NCBI GenBank assembly: GCA_015075745.1 | Contig: JABTTW010000001.1 | Location: forward strand, 2,914,001 to 2,978,000 | Source: Planctomycetia bacterium | Lineage (GTDB): Bacteria; Planctomycetota; Phycisphaerae; UBA1845; UTPLA1 | Reading direction: 5' to 3' | DNA length: 64,000 nt | Made by a program: the position numbers and the translations under genes | Notes under the pieces: generated by a model | What the model was told of the DNA's origin: nothing | Databases searched by the model: none | What the model saw: the letters and a program-made list of their open reading frames with translations, nothing else | Shown here: piece after piece, positions 1-8,398 of the stretch | Position numbering within the stretch: the first letter of the stretch is position 1 | Layout of the letters: each line of letters begins with the position of its first letter

Positions 1-195
1 AGTCGGCTGTTCATTCGGTTGACCACGACTAGAATATGGGCGGCTTCCATGCGATGTGCTATGCTAGGGGCTTGCGCGGGGCCATGCAACGGCCTTGGTA
101 AGGCGCAAACGACTGACGACGCAAGAGATTTTCTTGTGACCGCGCCTGCGATGACGAATCCAATTCTCCAGACGATCTGAACTCGAGAGGTAGAC

Positions 196-1227
196 ATGCC
201 CGACATTGAAAAAGTAATCATCATCGGCTCCGGGCCGGCCGGCTGGACGGCAGCCATCTATGCTTCCCGCGCGAACTTGAACCCGCTGGTCTTCGCAGGC
301 CGGCCCAAAAGCGTCCCGAGTTTGATCCTGCCCGGCGGACAGTTGATGCTGACGACGGACGTTGAGAATTATCCCGGGTTTCCCGAGGGTGTGACCGGTC
401 CGAAGCTGATGGCGTATTTCGAGCAGCAGGCGGTGCGATTCGGCACGCGCATCGTCACCGACGACGGGCTGAATCCCGACGTTTCAGATCCCGACAGCGG
501 GCACACGTCAAAGTATCAGGACTGTACGAGCGTCGATTTTTCGAAGCGGCCGTTCAAGGTCGTTTCGGAGGACGGGACTGAGTATCAATCGCACTCCGTC
601 ATCATCGCGACCGGCGCGATGGCGAACTGGATGGGACTGGATAACGAGCAGCGGTTGGCGCGCAGCGGCGGCGGCGTCTCTGCGTGCGCTGTGTGCGACG
701 GAGCCATGCCGATCTTTCGGGGCAAGGAAGTGGCTGTCGTCGGCGGCGGCGACTCTGCCGTGGAAGAGGCGATCTATCTGACCAAATTCGCCAGCAAGAT
801 ATATATCATCCATCGACGCGATCAACTGCGGGCCAGCAAGATCATGGCCGAGCGGGCCAAAAGCAACTCCAAGATCGAATTCAAATGGAACTCGGTGGTG
901 ACGGACGTGCTTGGCGATCAGAGCATCAAGGGGCTCCGTCTGAAAGATACGAAGACGGAAAAGGAGAGCGAATTGCCGGTCGGCGGATTGTTCGTCGCCA
1001 TTGGTCACACGCCGGCGACGGAAATATTCAAGGGGCAGATTGATCTGGACGCCAAGGGTTATGTGAAGCTCAAGGATACCTACCGTTCGACCACAAGCGT
1101 CGACGGCGTGTTTGTGGCGGGGGACTGCGCCGACAGCGTGTATCGGCAGGCGGTTACCGCCGCGGGCATGGGCTGCAAGGCGGCCATCGACGCGGAGCGC
1201 TGGCTGGCGGAGCATGGCGTGGAGTAG
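196..1227 (+). CDS. trxB: Thioredoxin reductase
   Basis: FAD- and NADPH-dependent reductase of thioredoxin, acting in the cytoplasm. The 343-residue protein starts with the FAD-binding Rossmann motif GSGPAGWTAA (residues 11-20), has the redox-active pair CAVC (C164, C167) and the second NADPH-binding motif GGGDSAVEEA. It ends with the FAD-binding GDCAD segment. A purine-rich Shine-Dalgarno (GAGAGG) lies before the ATG. Residues about 86-118 carry an extra hydrophilic stretch between the FAD and NADPH domains compared with the usual ~310-320 residue enzymes. It stands alone on the plus strand, converging with the next gene over a 12-bp gap. The related alternative would be an alkyl-hydroperoxide-reductase F-like flavoprotein, but the N-terminal thioredoxin-fold domain of AhpF is absent. 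Confidence 0.95.
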   Translation: MPDIEKVIIIGSGPAGWTAAIYASRANLNPLVFAGRPKSVPSLILPGGQLMLTTDVENYPGFPEGVTGPKLMAYFEQQAVRFGTRIVTDDGLNPDVSDPDSGHTSKYQDCTSVDFSKRPFKVVSEDGTEYQSHSVIIATGAMANWMGLDNEQRLARSGGGVSACAVCDGAMPIFRGKEVAVVGGGDSAVEEAIYLTKFASKIYIIHRRDQLRASKIMAERAKSNSKIEFKWNSVVTDVLGDQSIKGLRLKDTKTEKESELPVGGLFVAIGHTPATEIFKGQIDLDAKGYVKLKDTYRSTTSVDGVFVAGDCADSVYRQAVTAAGMGCKAAIDAERWLAEHGVE

Positions 1228-1239
1228 GTTTGCTTTTTC

Positions 1240-2166
1240 TCAAGAGGGGTGCGGGCTTAGCGAGACATTGCGTTTCAACCGCCCCAGGCAGAAATTCGCC
1301 AGCACGCGCCAGGGGTTGGCGAGCGTCGGTTGCAGCAGCGCCGCGCGGGCGAGTTCCTTCCCCGCTTGTTTGAGGTCGCCGTTTTCCAGGTAGTGCATTC
1401 CGGTGCGTTCATGCACTCGGGCGATCGCCCGGCGCCGCAGATTGCCGCCGGGGTCCATGCGGTGATACAGGGCCGCGTGATCTTCGATGAAGTCGGTCAT
1501 CTCGCCGCGATGGCGCTGCGGGTTCGTCCAGTGCGCCGGGCCCGGTTGCTGTTTGACCAGCGGATGCGGCAGTAGCAATCCCTGATATCGCTCCAGCAGG
1601 GCCACGGCCAGACGCCGGTCTTCACATCCCTTGCCGGGGGCGAACCCGCCGATGGACTCGATCGCATCGCGGCGAATCAAGATCGACGAGCAGATGCCGG
1701 AGAGTATGTTACGAATCAAGAGCTCGCGGCGCATGATGGCCGGGTCGAGAGAGCCATTCCAGAATGAGTAGTGATACCGCTGCTGCGCGGCCGACCAGGC
1801 CAGCGCGGCGGTCACACAGAAATCCGCCGCCGGGTGCTGCGAGAGCGCGGTAAGTTGCAATTCCAGTTTGTTCGGCTCCCAGTAGTCATCGGCGTCCAGA
1901 AACGCCAGCCAATCGCCATGTGCCGCCGCGATCCCGTTGTTTCGGGCAACCGACGCGAGGAGATTCTCCTGGCCGATGTATCGCACGCGACCGCCATAGG
2001 CCCGGCAGACGTCGGCGGTGTCGTCCCCGCTGCCGTCGTCGACGACGATGATCTCATCGGCGGGCACGGTCTGGGTCAGGACCGAGTCGATCGCCTTGGG
2101 GAGGATGGGCGCGGACTTGTAGCTGGGGATGATGACGGACACAAAGGCCTGTGTCAGATCGCGCAT
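1240..2166 (-). CDS. Glycosyltransferase family 2
   Basis: GT-A fold glycosyltransferase, probably moving a sugar from a nucleotide donor onto a cell-surface glycan or lipid. The N-terminus has the family signature VSVIIPSYKSA, followed by IIVVDDGSGDDT and the metal-binding DxD-type FLDADD motif. The C-terminal third is Arg- and Leu-rich and resembles tetratricopeptide-like helices. The open frame extends upstream to 2289, but residues before MRDLTQAF look non-coding, so the ATG at 2166 is chosen (308 residues). The upstream region (2167-2340) is shared with the divergent SGNH gene and must hold both promoters. Substrate cannot be told from sequence. Confidence 0.85.
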   Translation of the reverse strand: MRDLTQAFVSVIIPSYKSAPILPKAIDSVLTQTVPADEIIVVDDGSGDDTADVCRAYGGRVRYIGQENLLASVARNNGIAAAHGDWLAFLDADDYWEPNKLELQLTALSQHPAADFCVTAALAWSAAQQRYHYSFWNGSLDPAIMRRELLIRNILSGICSSILIRRDAIESIGGFAPGKGCEDRRLAVALLERYQGLLLPHPLVKQQPGPAHWTNPQRHRGEMTDFIEDHAALYHRMDPGGNLRRRAIARVHERTGMHYLENGDLKQAGKELARAALLQPTLANPWRVLANFCLGRLKRNVSLSPHPS

Positions 2167-2340
2167 ATGTATACATCGACTACGCTGGCCGGCGAGTTTG
2201 GGATTTTGGGAATCGCTTCCGATCCGCTTTGTTACGGCGTCAGGGGTCGGGGACGGCCGGATTCTACCGGTGGTGGACATGCGGCCCATATTGACGAAGC
2301 CCCCGTCCGGCGTAATATGCGGCGCGACTGAGGTGCATAA

Positions 2341-3825
2341 ATGGAAGCCACCCTATCGCCCCCCAAGAAGTTCCTGGAAACCCCCCTCGCCTTCGCCCTC
2401 GTTGTCCTGATCGGCAACGCCATCGCCTGGGCAATCCCCGGCAATGTGATCAAGATGATCGCCCGAGAGCAGCCGATCGTCCTGGGGCGCTATTCACGCG
2501 CCCACTTCTGCTGGCTGGTCTTCGCGCTGGTCCTTTCCGCGATTGCCGTCTTTATCCGGTGGGCGCCGTCGGCCGCCGCGCGTAAGCGGAGGGCATTCAT
2601 CCTCGTCGCCGGGTGTCTTGGCCTGGTTCCGGCGTTGTTCATCGTTGACCTCTCCCTGCGCATGCGCACGGAGTATCCCTACGCCCCGGATGCCCATGTC
2701 TTTCACCGTCCGCCGGGCGCCAAGTACGAACTACCCTACGAGGACGTTCCTGAGTGCAGGCGCTCCTTCCCGAAAACGCCGGTGGGTTATGGACGCGTCG
2801 AGTGTGTCATGAGCTACGACGCCCAAGGGTTTCGCAATCTCACGAACCCCGACACATGCGACATCATCACTTTGGGAGATTCCTTCACGGAAGGCTCACG
2901 CGTGTCGGACGGTGAGACATGGCCGGACATATTGGCCGCTCAATCCGGCCTGAGTGTCTACAATCTCGGCATGTCCGGCTACGGGGCGCCGGAGTACCTG
3001 GCAAGTCTCGAGTACTTCGGTATCTCGAAGAAGCCCAGGCTTGTCATTTGCATGTTGTACGAAGGCAACGATTTCCGGTCTGACAATCTCGAACCGCACG
3101 CCGGCGTCACGGCCAAGCAGATACTTGCGACCAGCCCGATCATTGTGGCGATCAATAACTTTCTCTGTCAACAATTGGGGGCAATCGGCGCCACGCGCGA
3201 GCTGCCGGGCATGGAGCCGCTTGCGTGGCTCCCGCTTACGATCCCCAGCACGCCGGAAGGGAGGCATTACGCCTTTCCCGCAAAACAGCTCACCGAGCTT
3301 TACATCACGCCTGAAAAGCTGGAAAACGAAGGCGCCTGGTTCGTCATCACGTCCAAGCTCAAGGAGATGAAAAAGCTTTGCAATGCCGGCGGTGCGACCC
3401 TCGCGGTCGCCTATGCGCCGAACAAGGCGCACGTCCTGTTCCCGCTCGTTGCCGACCGGTTGGATGCCGCCAACGTGCGCCGGTACATGGAGTTCAAAAA
3501 GCGCGTGCTCAAGGCCCCCGAGGGCAAGGACTTCATGCCCAGCATCCTGGTAAGTCTCGACAATCACGAGAAACATGTCCGCGAGTGGTGCGAACGGCGC
3601 GATGTGCTGTTCATCAGTTTGACCAAGCCCATGCGCGACGCCGTCGCCGCCGGCACGCAAACCTACTACACCTATGATCAGCACTGGTCTCCCGCCGGGC
3701 ACGTCGCCGCTGCGAACTGCGTCATTGAGGCGCTGCGCAAGGAGCCCGTCCTTGCCGCGCTGTTCGAAAGCCCCGCCCGTGCTCAGTCATCGAAAATGGC
3801 GCAGGGCTCTTCCGAAGGCCCTTAG
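2341..3825 (+). CDS. Membrane-anchored SGNH/GDSL hydrolase-like protein
   Basis: Protein of 494 residues with hydrophobic segments near residues 15-35, 55-72 and 86-104, followed by a periplasmic or extracellular SGNH-fold domain. The nucleophile block reads TLGDSFTEG (Ser181), the Gly/Asn blocks are visible (NLGMSGYG, YEGNDF), and the catalytic Asp-x-x-His equivalent is YDQHWSPAGH (D446, H448). This arrangement is known from AlgX/AlgJ-like and other polysaccharide O-acetyl transferases or esterases, so a role in acylating or deacylating exported glycans is a reasonable inference. The divergent glycosyltransferase fits a cell-surface role. The last ~20 residues are low in complexity and probably disordered. 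Confidence 0.75.
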   Translation: MEATLSPPKKFLETPLAFALVVLIGNAIAWAIPGNVIKMIAREQPIVLGRYSRAHFCWLVFALVLSAIAVFIRWAPSAAARKRRAFILVAGCLGLVPALFIVDLSLRMRTEYPYAPDAHVFHRPPGAKYELPYEDVPECRRSFPKTPVGYGRVECVMSYDAQGFRNLTNPDTCDIITLGDSFTEGSRVSDGETWPDILAAQSGLSVYNLGMSGYGAPEYLASLEYFGISKKPRLVICMLYEGNDFRSDNLEPHAGVTAKQILATSPIIVAINNFLCQQLGAIGATRELPGMEPLAWLPLTIPSTPEGRHYAFPAKQLTELYITPEKLENEGAWFVITSKLKEMKKLCNAGGATLAVAYAPNKAHVLFPLVADRLDAANVRRYMEFKKRVLKAPEGKDFMPSILVSLDNHEKHVREWCERRDVLFISLTKPMRDAVAAGTQTYYTYDQHWSPAGHVAAANCVIEALRKEPVLAALFESPARAQSSKMAQGSSEGP

Positions 3826-3835
3826 GCATCCCACG

Positions 3836-4252
3836 TCACATGCGGCTGCGGTCTTTCACGCGAATGACCAGCCGAAGGCCGGACCATGTCTCGTCGATGG
3901 CGCAGACTTTGTTGTCTACAAGTCCGGCGGCCAGGCCTAAGGCGCGCACCGTGTCCTCGGTCACATCGGTTTTCACGCCGGATGCCTTCTTGGGCCAGGC
4001 AATCCAGAGACCCGCGGCGGGCTCCATGTTCGACTTGAGTCGCGGCAGTGCTTTTTGAAGCAGGGCGGCGCTCTTGGTGAAGAAGACGATCACGGAGAAC
4101 CGGCCGCTGCGGGGCCTGCGCGAGATCGTTAGCGTCTTTGAATGGGGGCCGATCAGGTCCAGGAAATCCGATGGTTCGCCGTAGAGTGCGACGCAGTGGC
4201 CCTCTTTCATTCCGAGCTTCTTGTGAAGCGGTGTTCCCGAGTAGCGTGCCAT
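3836..4252 (-). CDS. DUF3052 family protein
   Basis: Small soluble protein of 138 residues. The start is placed at ATG 4252 because the family hallmark YSGTPLHKKLGMKEG begins directly there, while the 87 codons upstream in the same frame do not look coding. DUF3052 proteins have this YSGTPLxxKLG opening followed by an alpha/beta domain; here it continues with VIVFFTKS, the WIAWPKK segment and a charged C-terminus with TWSGLRLVIR. Biochemical function is unknown for the family. It converges with the SGNH gene with a 10-bp gap. An overlapping minus-strand frame (3822-4367) is Arg/Pro/His-rich and is regarded as a shadow. Confidence 0.8.
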   Translation of the reverse strand: MARYSGTPLHKKLGMKEGHCVALYGEPSDFLDLIGPHSKTLTISRRPRSGRFSVIVFFTKSAALLQKALPRLKSNMEPAAGLWIAWPKKASGVKTDVTEDTVRALGLAAGLVDNKVCAIDETWSGLRLVIRVKDRSRM

Positions 4253-4550
4253 CGCGTGGCCTCCGAATGTGATGGAGCCGCTCCGTGGGGAGGTCCGCGT
4301 GGCAGCGTAGACATTCGGACGTTGGATGAAAAGGGCGTGGGTACCGAGGGATTCGCGCGCTTGCCATTGAGGCCGGGCGAGGCCTCCCTGATTTCGCGGC
4401 CGTCCGATCGGCGCAGGGACATTTTCGCGGAGGATTTCCGCCGCAATCATGCGGCCCATGGGGCGATCGGCTCGTCGGAAAAGGCCGCGATTATTGATCG
4501 GTTCTTGCAACATTACCGGGGCTGGACAAGAGCCGGAATATGGGCTTTAC

Positions 4551-4578
4551 TTGATAGGCTCTCGCGAACGGCTAAACT
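4551..4578 (+). promoter_or_regulatory. Likely sigma-70 promoter of tRNA-Asn
   Basis: A TTGATA -35 box (4551-4556) is followed after 16 bp by TAAACT (4573-4578), which would start transcription about 8 nt before the tRNA. The remainder of the 4253-4550 stretch holds no convincing gene; it must contain the DUF3052 promoter in the other direction. Confidence 0.45.
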
Positions 4579-4592
4579 GTAAGCGAGACAGG

Positions 4593-4664
4593 TCCCCGAT
4601 AGCTCAATGGTAGAGCGAGCGGCTGTTAACCGCTAGGTTGTAGGTTCGAGTCCTACTCGGGGAG
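4593..4664 (+). tRNA. tRNA-Asn(GUU)
   Basis: The 7-bp acceptor stem is TCCCCGA (4593-4599) paired with TCGGGGA (4657-4663), followed by discriminator G4664. The D-arm reads TAGCTCAATGGTAGAG, the anticodon loop CTGTTAA has anticodon GTT at 4625-4627, and the T-arm has the invariant GGTTCGAGTCC. The CCA end is not encoded. The gene sits at the boundary between ordinary chromosome and a recombinase-bearing accessory region, a common landing place for mobile elements. Confidence 0.95.
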
Positions 4665-4957
4665 GTTTACCCATTTGCTATAGCGCAGATCGTTCCTGGG
4701 TTAACAATTCTCTTGGCCTTGGGTCGCGTTCACTGGGTTCTAAGTCTTGATGAAACGCCGGTTAAGGACGATTACGCTTGCAACCCCGGATTCCTCTCTC
4801 GTCAGCGAGTGTCAATTCATGCCACTAGAGAGAGGAGGAATCGAGCCCAACTTACGCGATTCCTCTCTCTTTGGGCCGATTCGGAGCCCATTCCGGTTAA
4901 CTGCCGTTTCGTCAATTGGCATTGGTCGGCGTGCCTATTTGTCCGATGACGTGAACA
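4665..4957. repeat. Short direct and inverted repeats downstream of tRNA-Asn
   Basis: This gap has no convincing gene. It carries ATTCCTCTCTC twice in direct orientation (4790-4800 and 4859-4869). An inverted copy precedes the second: GAGGAATCG (4835-4843) pairs with CGATTCCTC (4857-4865) around a 13-nt loop. The sequence resembles the 3' end of a tRNA T-arm and acceptor stem, so it may be an attachment-site scar. It may equally be a transcript hairpin upstream of the toxin-antitoxin-like pair. Confidence 0.4.
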
Positions 4958-6157
4958 ATGGCTAGTCGCACCCTGGCAGAGGTTACACCGGGCGTACTTC
5001 TGTGGGCCCGAGAGACTCTCGGACTCAACAGTGACACAGCGGCTCGGTCGATCGGTGTCAAGCCAACAACACTTCAATCTTGGGAAGGCGGCGACAATCA
5101 GCCCAGCATTCCCCAGTTGCGCAAGCTGGCCACGGTCTACAAGCGGCCGATCGCGATCTTCTTTCTGCCCACGCCACCAGAAGATAGACGCCCGCCCCGA
5201 GACTTTCGGCGCTTGCCAGAGGGCCCGTCGGCGACGCTCTCCCCCAGCCTGCGACTGGAGATTCGAAAGGCCGAGTTGAGACAGTCGGCGGCGACCGAAT
5301 TGGTATCCGAGGAATCCCCCATCGCCCGTCTCCTCGGTTCAGCCTCGTTGTCGGCTGATGTCGACGAATTGACAGGCCAGATGCGCCGGGAACTTGGCAT
5401 CAGCTTGAAGTCGCAGATTGCATGGCGCGATCCCTATGTGGCATTGCGGCAATGGACCGATGCGATCGAATCGTCAGGCTGCCTGGTGTTCCAAGCATCC
5501 AAGGTCGAAGTCTCCGAGATGCGCGGCATCTCACTGTATGACGCACATGTCCCGGCCATCCTTCTGAATGCCGCCGACTCGCCGCGCGGTCGAATCTTCT
5601 CACTCGGCCATGAATTGGGCCACCTCCTGCTGGGCGCGGCAGGCCTATGTGATTTGGACGAGTTCGAATTGCGGAACTCAGAGGCGGCACGCATCGAGGT
5701 CTTCTGCAACCGATTCTCGGCAGCATTGCTCGTTCCCAAGTCCGCCATTCTGGATCATCCGATCGTCGCCGCTCACTTTGACCCAGACGAGTGGTCCGAC
5801 GAGGACCTGTTAGCGCTGGCCCGACACTTTTCAGTCAGCACCGAAGTGATTGCTCGGCGGCTCGTCACCCTAGACCAGGCAAGCCAGTCATTCTATGTGG
5901 CCCGAAGAGATGGGTTCCTGAAGGATGCCGTCGCGTACCGGGAAGGCCTACGCAAGTCCAAGGGTGGGCCTCCACTTGCCCGCCGGGTCCTGGCATCGGG
6001 CGGCCATCGCTTTACTCGGATTGTCATTTCGGCTTACCACGACGAGGCCATTACCGGGAGTGATGTGGCCGAGTACCTCGGCATCAAGCTCGACTACCTG
6101 CCGCGCATCGAAAAGGAACTGGAGGGCGCGCCGACTCGGCGCTTGGGCAGGCCATGA
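4958..6157 (+). CDS. XRE helix-turn-helix plus ImmA/IrrE metallopeptidase
   Basis: Two-domain protein of 399 residues. Residues ~8-65 form an XRE/Cro-type helix-turn-helix (LNSDTAARSIGVKPTTLQSW). Residues ~165-290 form an ImmA/IrrE-type zinc peptidase with HELGH (218-222). Such proteins cleave or antagonise a partner, as ImmA does for ImmR and IrrE for DdrO. The stop overlaps the start of the next gene by ATGA (6154-6157), so the two are translationally coupled. The DUF4411/PIN partner suggests the pair is a type II toxin-antitoxin-like module in which this protein is the antitoxin and repressor. That role is inferred from gene order. Confidence 0.85.
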   Translation: MASRTLAEVTPGVLLWARETLGLNSDTAARSIGVKPTTLQSWEGGDNQPSIPQLRKLATVYKRPIAIFFLPTPPEDRRPPRDFRRLPEGPSATLSPSLRLEIRKAELRQSAATELVSEESPIARLLGSASLSADVDELTGQMRRELGISLKSQIAWRDPYVALRQWTDAIESSGCLVFQASKVEVSEMRGISLYDAHVPAILLNAADSPRGRIFSLGHELGHLLLGAAGLCDLDEFELRNSEAARIEVFCNRFSAALLVPKSAILDHPIVAAHFDPDEWSDEDLLALARHFSVSTEVIARRLVTLDQASQSFYVARRDGFLKDAVAYREGLRKSKGGPPLARRVLASGGHRFTRIVISAYHDEAITGSDVAEYLGIKLDYLPRIEKELEGAPTRRLGRP

Positions 6158-6615
6158 CCTATAGTCTGGATACCAGTGCCTTTCTGGATGCGTGGGAGCG
6201 CAACTATCCCATCGATGTCTTTCCCAGCTTGTGGGAGCAAATGGATGGCTTTGCGAAGGGTGGCGTTCTCATCAGTGTCGAGGAAGTCTATCAAGAGATG
6301 AAGAAGAAGGCGGACGGCGTCGTCCGCTGGGCCAAGAATCACCGAGACATCTTTCTGCCGCTGTCGCCACCGATCCAATCCCGGCTTCGAGAGATCATGA
6401 AGGCATTTCCCAAAGTTGTGGACCCCAGGCGAAGTCGATCCGGGGCCGACCCGATCTTGGTTGCAGCGGCCATGGTTCAAGGCTCGGTCGTCGTAACTGG
6501 TGAGAAGGGAACCGGAAAAAAGGACAAACCAAGAATCCCCGACGTCTGCGGGCATTTCAAGGTGCGCTGCATTCCCACGCTCGACATGCTCAGAGAATTG
6601 AAGGTGAAGATCTAG
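6154..6615 (+). CDS. DUF4411 (PIN-fold) putative toxin
   Basis: 153-residue PIN-like protein. The conserved acidic residues expected of a PIN nuclease are visible: YSLDTSAFLDAWE at the N-terminus, SVEEVYQEM in the middle, and SGADPILVAAA followed by VVTGEKG and IPDVC near the C-terminus. DUF4411 proteins are repeatedly found beside HTH-ImmA/IrrE proteins, matching the 4-bp overlap here. The expected activity is metal-dependent ribonuclease action on cellular RNA, kept silent by the upstream partner. This is inferred from fold and context. Confidence 0.8.
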   Translation: MTYSLDTSAFLDAWERNYPIDVFPSLWEQMDGFAKGGVLISVEEVYQEMKKKADGVVRWAKNHRDIFLPLSPPIQSRLREIMKAFPKVVDPRRSRSGADPILVAAAMVQGSVVVTGEKGTGKKDKPRIPDVCGHFKVRCIPTLDMLRELKVKI

Positions 6616-7079
6616 CTCCCGCTCGTGACCGAGGTGCCTAGGAGCCCAGCGCCTCGACGACGGCGGTGTTGGTTTTCGACGAGGCTCCCGAATTCTCGCA
6701 CTTGTGCGGACCAGTCATCTATTCGAAGGATGGGCCGCATGTCGCGTTCCTTCAGGTCTTTGGTCTTGGCGTCGTCGTCCAAGAGCAGGCGCTCCTGAAT
6801 AGCCGGCGCGAGTCGGCGGAGGGCCATGATCTGCGAAAGCCGGGCTCGGGTCAGTCCGAGTTGCTTGGCGACCTCCGATTGGCTGGATGCCCGCCCTTCG
6901 GTAATGGCCTGTTCGATCTGGTACGCAAGGACGAGGTGGCGGACCAACTGCGATTGGTTTCGGGCGTCCCTTGTCTGGTGGATCGACTTCTTCGGATTCG
7001 TCCCCTTGGAGGCTTGCGGGAATGATACCGACATGCTGGAAGCATTCTGATTCAAGCCGTCTGCCGCTTCTTCAGGCAT
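6612..7079 (-). CDS. Small HTH protein coupled to serine recombinase
   Basis: 155 residues with a central helix-turn-helix of ParB/KorB type (SQSEVAKQLGLTRARLSQIMALRRL, given here in two parts: SQSEVAKQLGLTRARL then SQIMALRRL). The N-terminus overlaps the end of the recombinase gene by 28 bp. A GAGGAG Shine-Dalgarno inside the recombinase reading frame, 8 nt before the ATG at 7079, supports this start and translational coupling. It probably binds DNA as an accessory or regulatory factor of the recombinase; no enzymatic motif is seen. The 3' end meets the DUF4411 gene tail to tail, overlapping by 4 bp. Confidence 0.7.
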   Translation of the reverse strand: MPEEAADGLNQNASSMSVSFPQASKGTNPKKSIHQTRDARNQSQLVRHLVLAYQIEQAITEGRASSQSEVAKQLGLTRARLSQIMALRRLAPAIQERLLLDDDAKTKDLKERDMRPILRIDDWSAQVREFGSLVENQHRRRRGAGLLGTSVTSGS

Positions 7080-8392
7080 CGCATGAACTCCTCAGTAAAG
7101 TGAATGTCCAGCCGCTGCTGTGCGCCGTCGATCTCGATGGCCTTGACCACGAGCCGGATCAACCGCGCCTGGGCCTCTCTGGCGAGCCCATCCCATTGCG
7201 AGCGCAATATCTGTGCTGCGTCGGCGATGGTGGAATTCTTCAGCAGTGACTGATCGATCTTCAATTCCCGAATCTGCCGCAGCACCAGTTCCTCGAAGTT
7301 CCTGGCGTTGACCGAGCGTGTGGGACATGACGCCGCCCCGCGCTTGAGCGACTTGCAGCAGATGTAATACCGATAGCGCCTTGTCCCTTTGCACGAGACG
7401 CTGGAGATCATCGCCGCATTGCAGGACTTGCATCGAAGAATCCCCTTGAGTAGGGCCCCATGTTGATTGCGGACTAATGAGCCTCGCGTTGACCGATTCC
7501 GGTCCAGCATCGATTGCACGCGGTCGAACAGCGCTTGATCCAGGATGGCCGGGTGCTCTCCTTCGTGGACATGCTGGTAGTGCCTGACCTTGCCCAGGTA
7601 GGCCACGTTGGTCAGCAGAACGTAGATGTTGGTCTTGTCGAAGGGCCTTCCTCCCATTTGCCCGCCCTTGCTGCTTTCCCAGCGCTTGGTGGTCCAGCCG
7701 CGACGGGCCAGTTCATCCACCGTCGCCAGAAGCGACTCCTTCTTCAGGTAGAGTTCGAAGATCTCCCTGACCTTCGGCGCTTCTTCCTCGTTGACCACCA
7801 GCCGCTTATGGACCCGATCGATGTCGTAGCCGAGGACCGGCCTGCCGCCTGCCCATTTGCCCTTCTTTCGGGCAGCAGCGATCTTGTCGCGCGTTCGCTC
7901 TCCGATGATCTCCCGTTCGAATTGGGCGAAGGACAACAGGATGTTCAGGGTCAATCGACCCATGGAGTCGGCGGTATTGAAGTGCTGGGTCACGCTGACG
8001 AAGTGGACATTCTTGTCCTCAAAGAGCTTCATCAATCGAGTGAAGTCCAGGAGCGACCGGGAGAGGCGATCGACCTTGTAGACAACGACGCAGTCCACTC
8101 GGCCCTCGGTGACGTCGGCCAGCAATTTGCTCAGCGCCGGCCTGTCCAGGCTGCCGCCTGAGTATCCGCCATCGTCATACTTTTCAGGAATGACCACCCA
8201 ACCGGTGTGTTTTTGGGAGGCGATGTATGATTCTCCCGCTTCGCGTTGGGCGTCGAGCGAGTTGAAGGCTTGATCCAGCCCTTCGCTGGTCGATTTACGG
8301 GTGTAGATGGCGCAGCGAACCGGCCGAACCTCTACGGAGCTTCGAGGCGGGTTCGATGCTCCTTCGAGGTCCATTCGACGACGTCTGGGCAT
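7052..8392 (-). CDS. Large serine recombinase
   Basis: Site-specific recombinase of 446 residues. The resolvase catalytic domain (about residues 25-175) has the nucleophile motif YTRKST (S34) and the conserved KVDRLSRS, GRLTLNILLSFAQFERE and ERTRDKI blocks. A recombinase domain follows (about 195-290). A zinc-ribbon module has CKSCN, a CC pair and a later C (about 335-365), and a coiled C-terminus completes the protein. This is the full-length domain set of large serine integrases, though it is on the short side. It is translated just after the DUF2924-like gene (6-bp gap) and before the small HTH gene. A related but truncated copy sits at 43802-44635 on the other strand. Confidence 0.9.
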   Translation of the reverse strand: MPRRRRMDLEGASNPPRSSVEVRPVRCAIYTRKSTSEGLDQAFNSLDAQREAGESYIASQKHTGWVVIPEKYDDGGYSGGSLDRPALSKLLADVTEGRVDCVVVYKVDRLSRSLLDFTRLMKLFEDKNVHFVSVTQHFNTADSMGRLTLNILLSFAQFEREIIGERTRDKIAAARKKGKWAGGRPVLGYDIDRVHKRLVVNEEEAPKVREIFELYLKKESLLATVDELARRGWTTKRWESSKGGQMGGRPFDKTNIYVLLTNVAYLGKVRHYQHVHEGEHPAILDQALFDRVQSMLDRNRSTRGSLVRNQHGALLKGILRCKSCNAAMISSVSCKGTRRYRYYICCKSLKRGAASCPTRSVNARNFEELVLRQIRELKIDQSLLKNSTIADAAQILRSQWDGLAREAQARLIRLVVKAIEIDGAQQRLDIHFTEEFMRCLKKRQTA

Positions 8393-8398
8393 GGGGGG

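Noticed and set aside
508..1215. 235-residue minus-strand frame over trxB
   Set aside because: Arg/His/Ala-rich shadow of the thioredoxin reductase gene with no domain or ribosome-binding site.
2896..3702. 268-residue minus-strand frame inside the SGNH gene
   Set aside because: Antisense of a gene with clear catalytic motifs; composition is that of a shadow frame.
4142..4582. 146-residue plus-strand frame before tRNA-Asn
   Set aside because: Overlaps the DUF3052 gene antisense and runs into the tRNA promoter; no domain.
6154..6615. Classic VapC toxin with VapB partner
   Set aside because: The neighbour is an HTH-metallopeptidase, not a VapB-type antitoxin, and the protein matches DUF4411 better.
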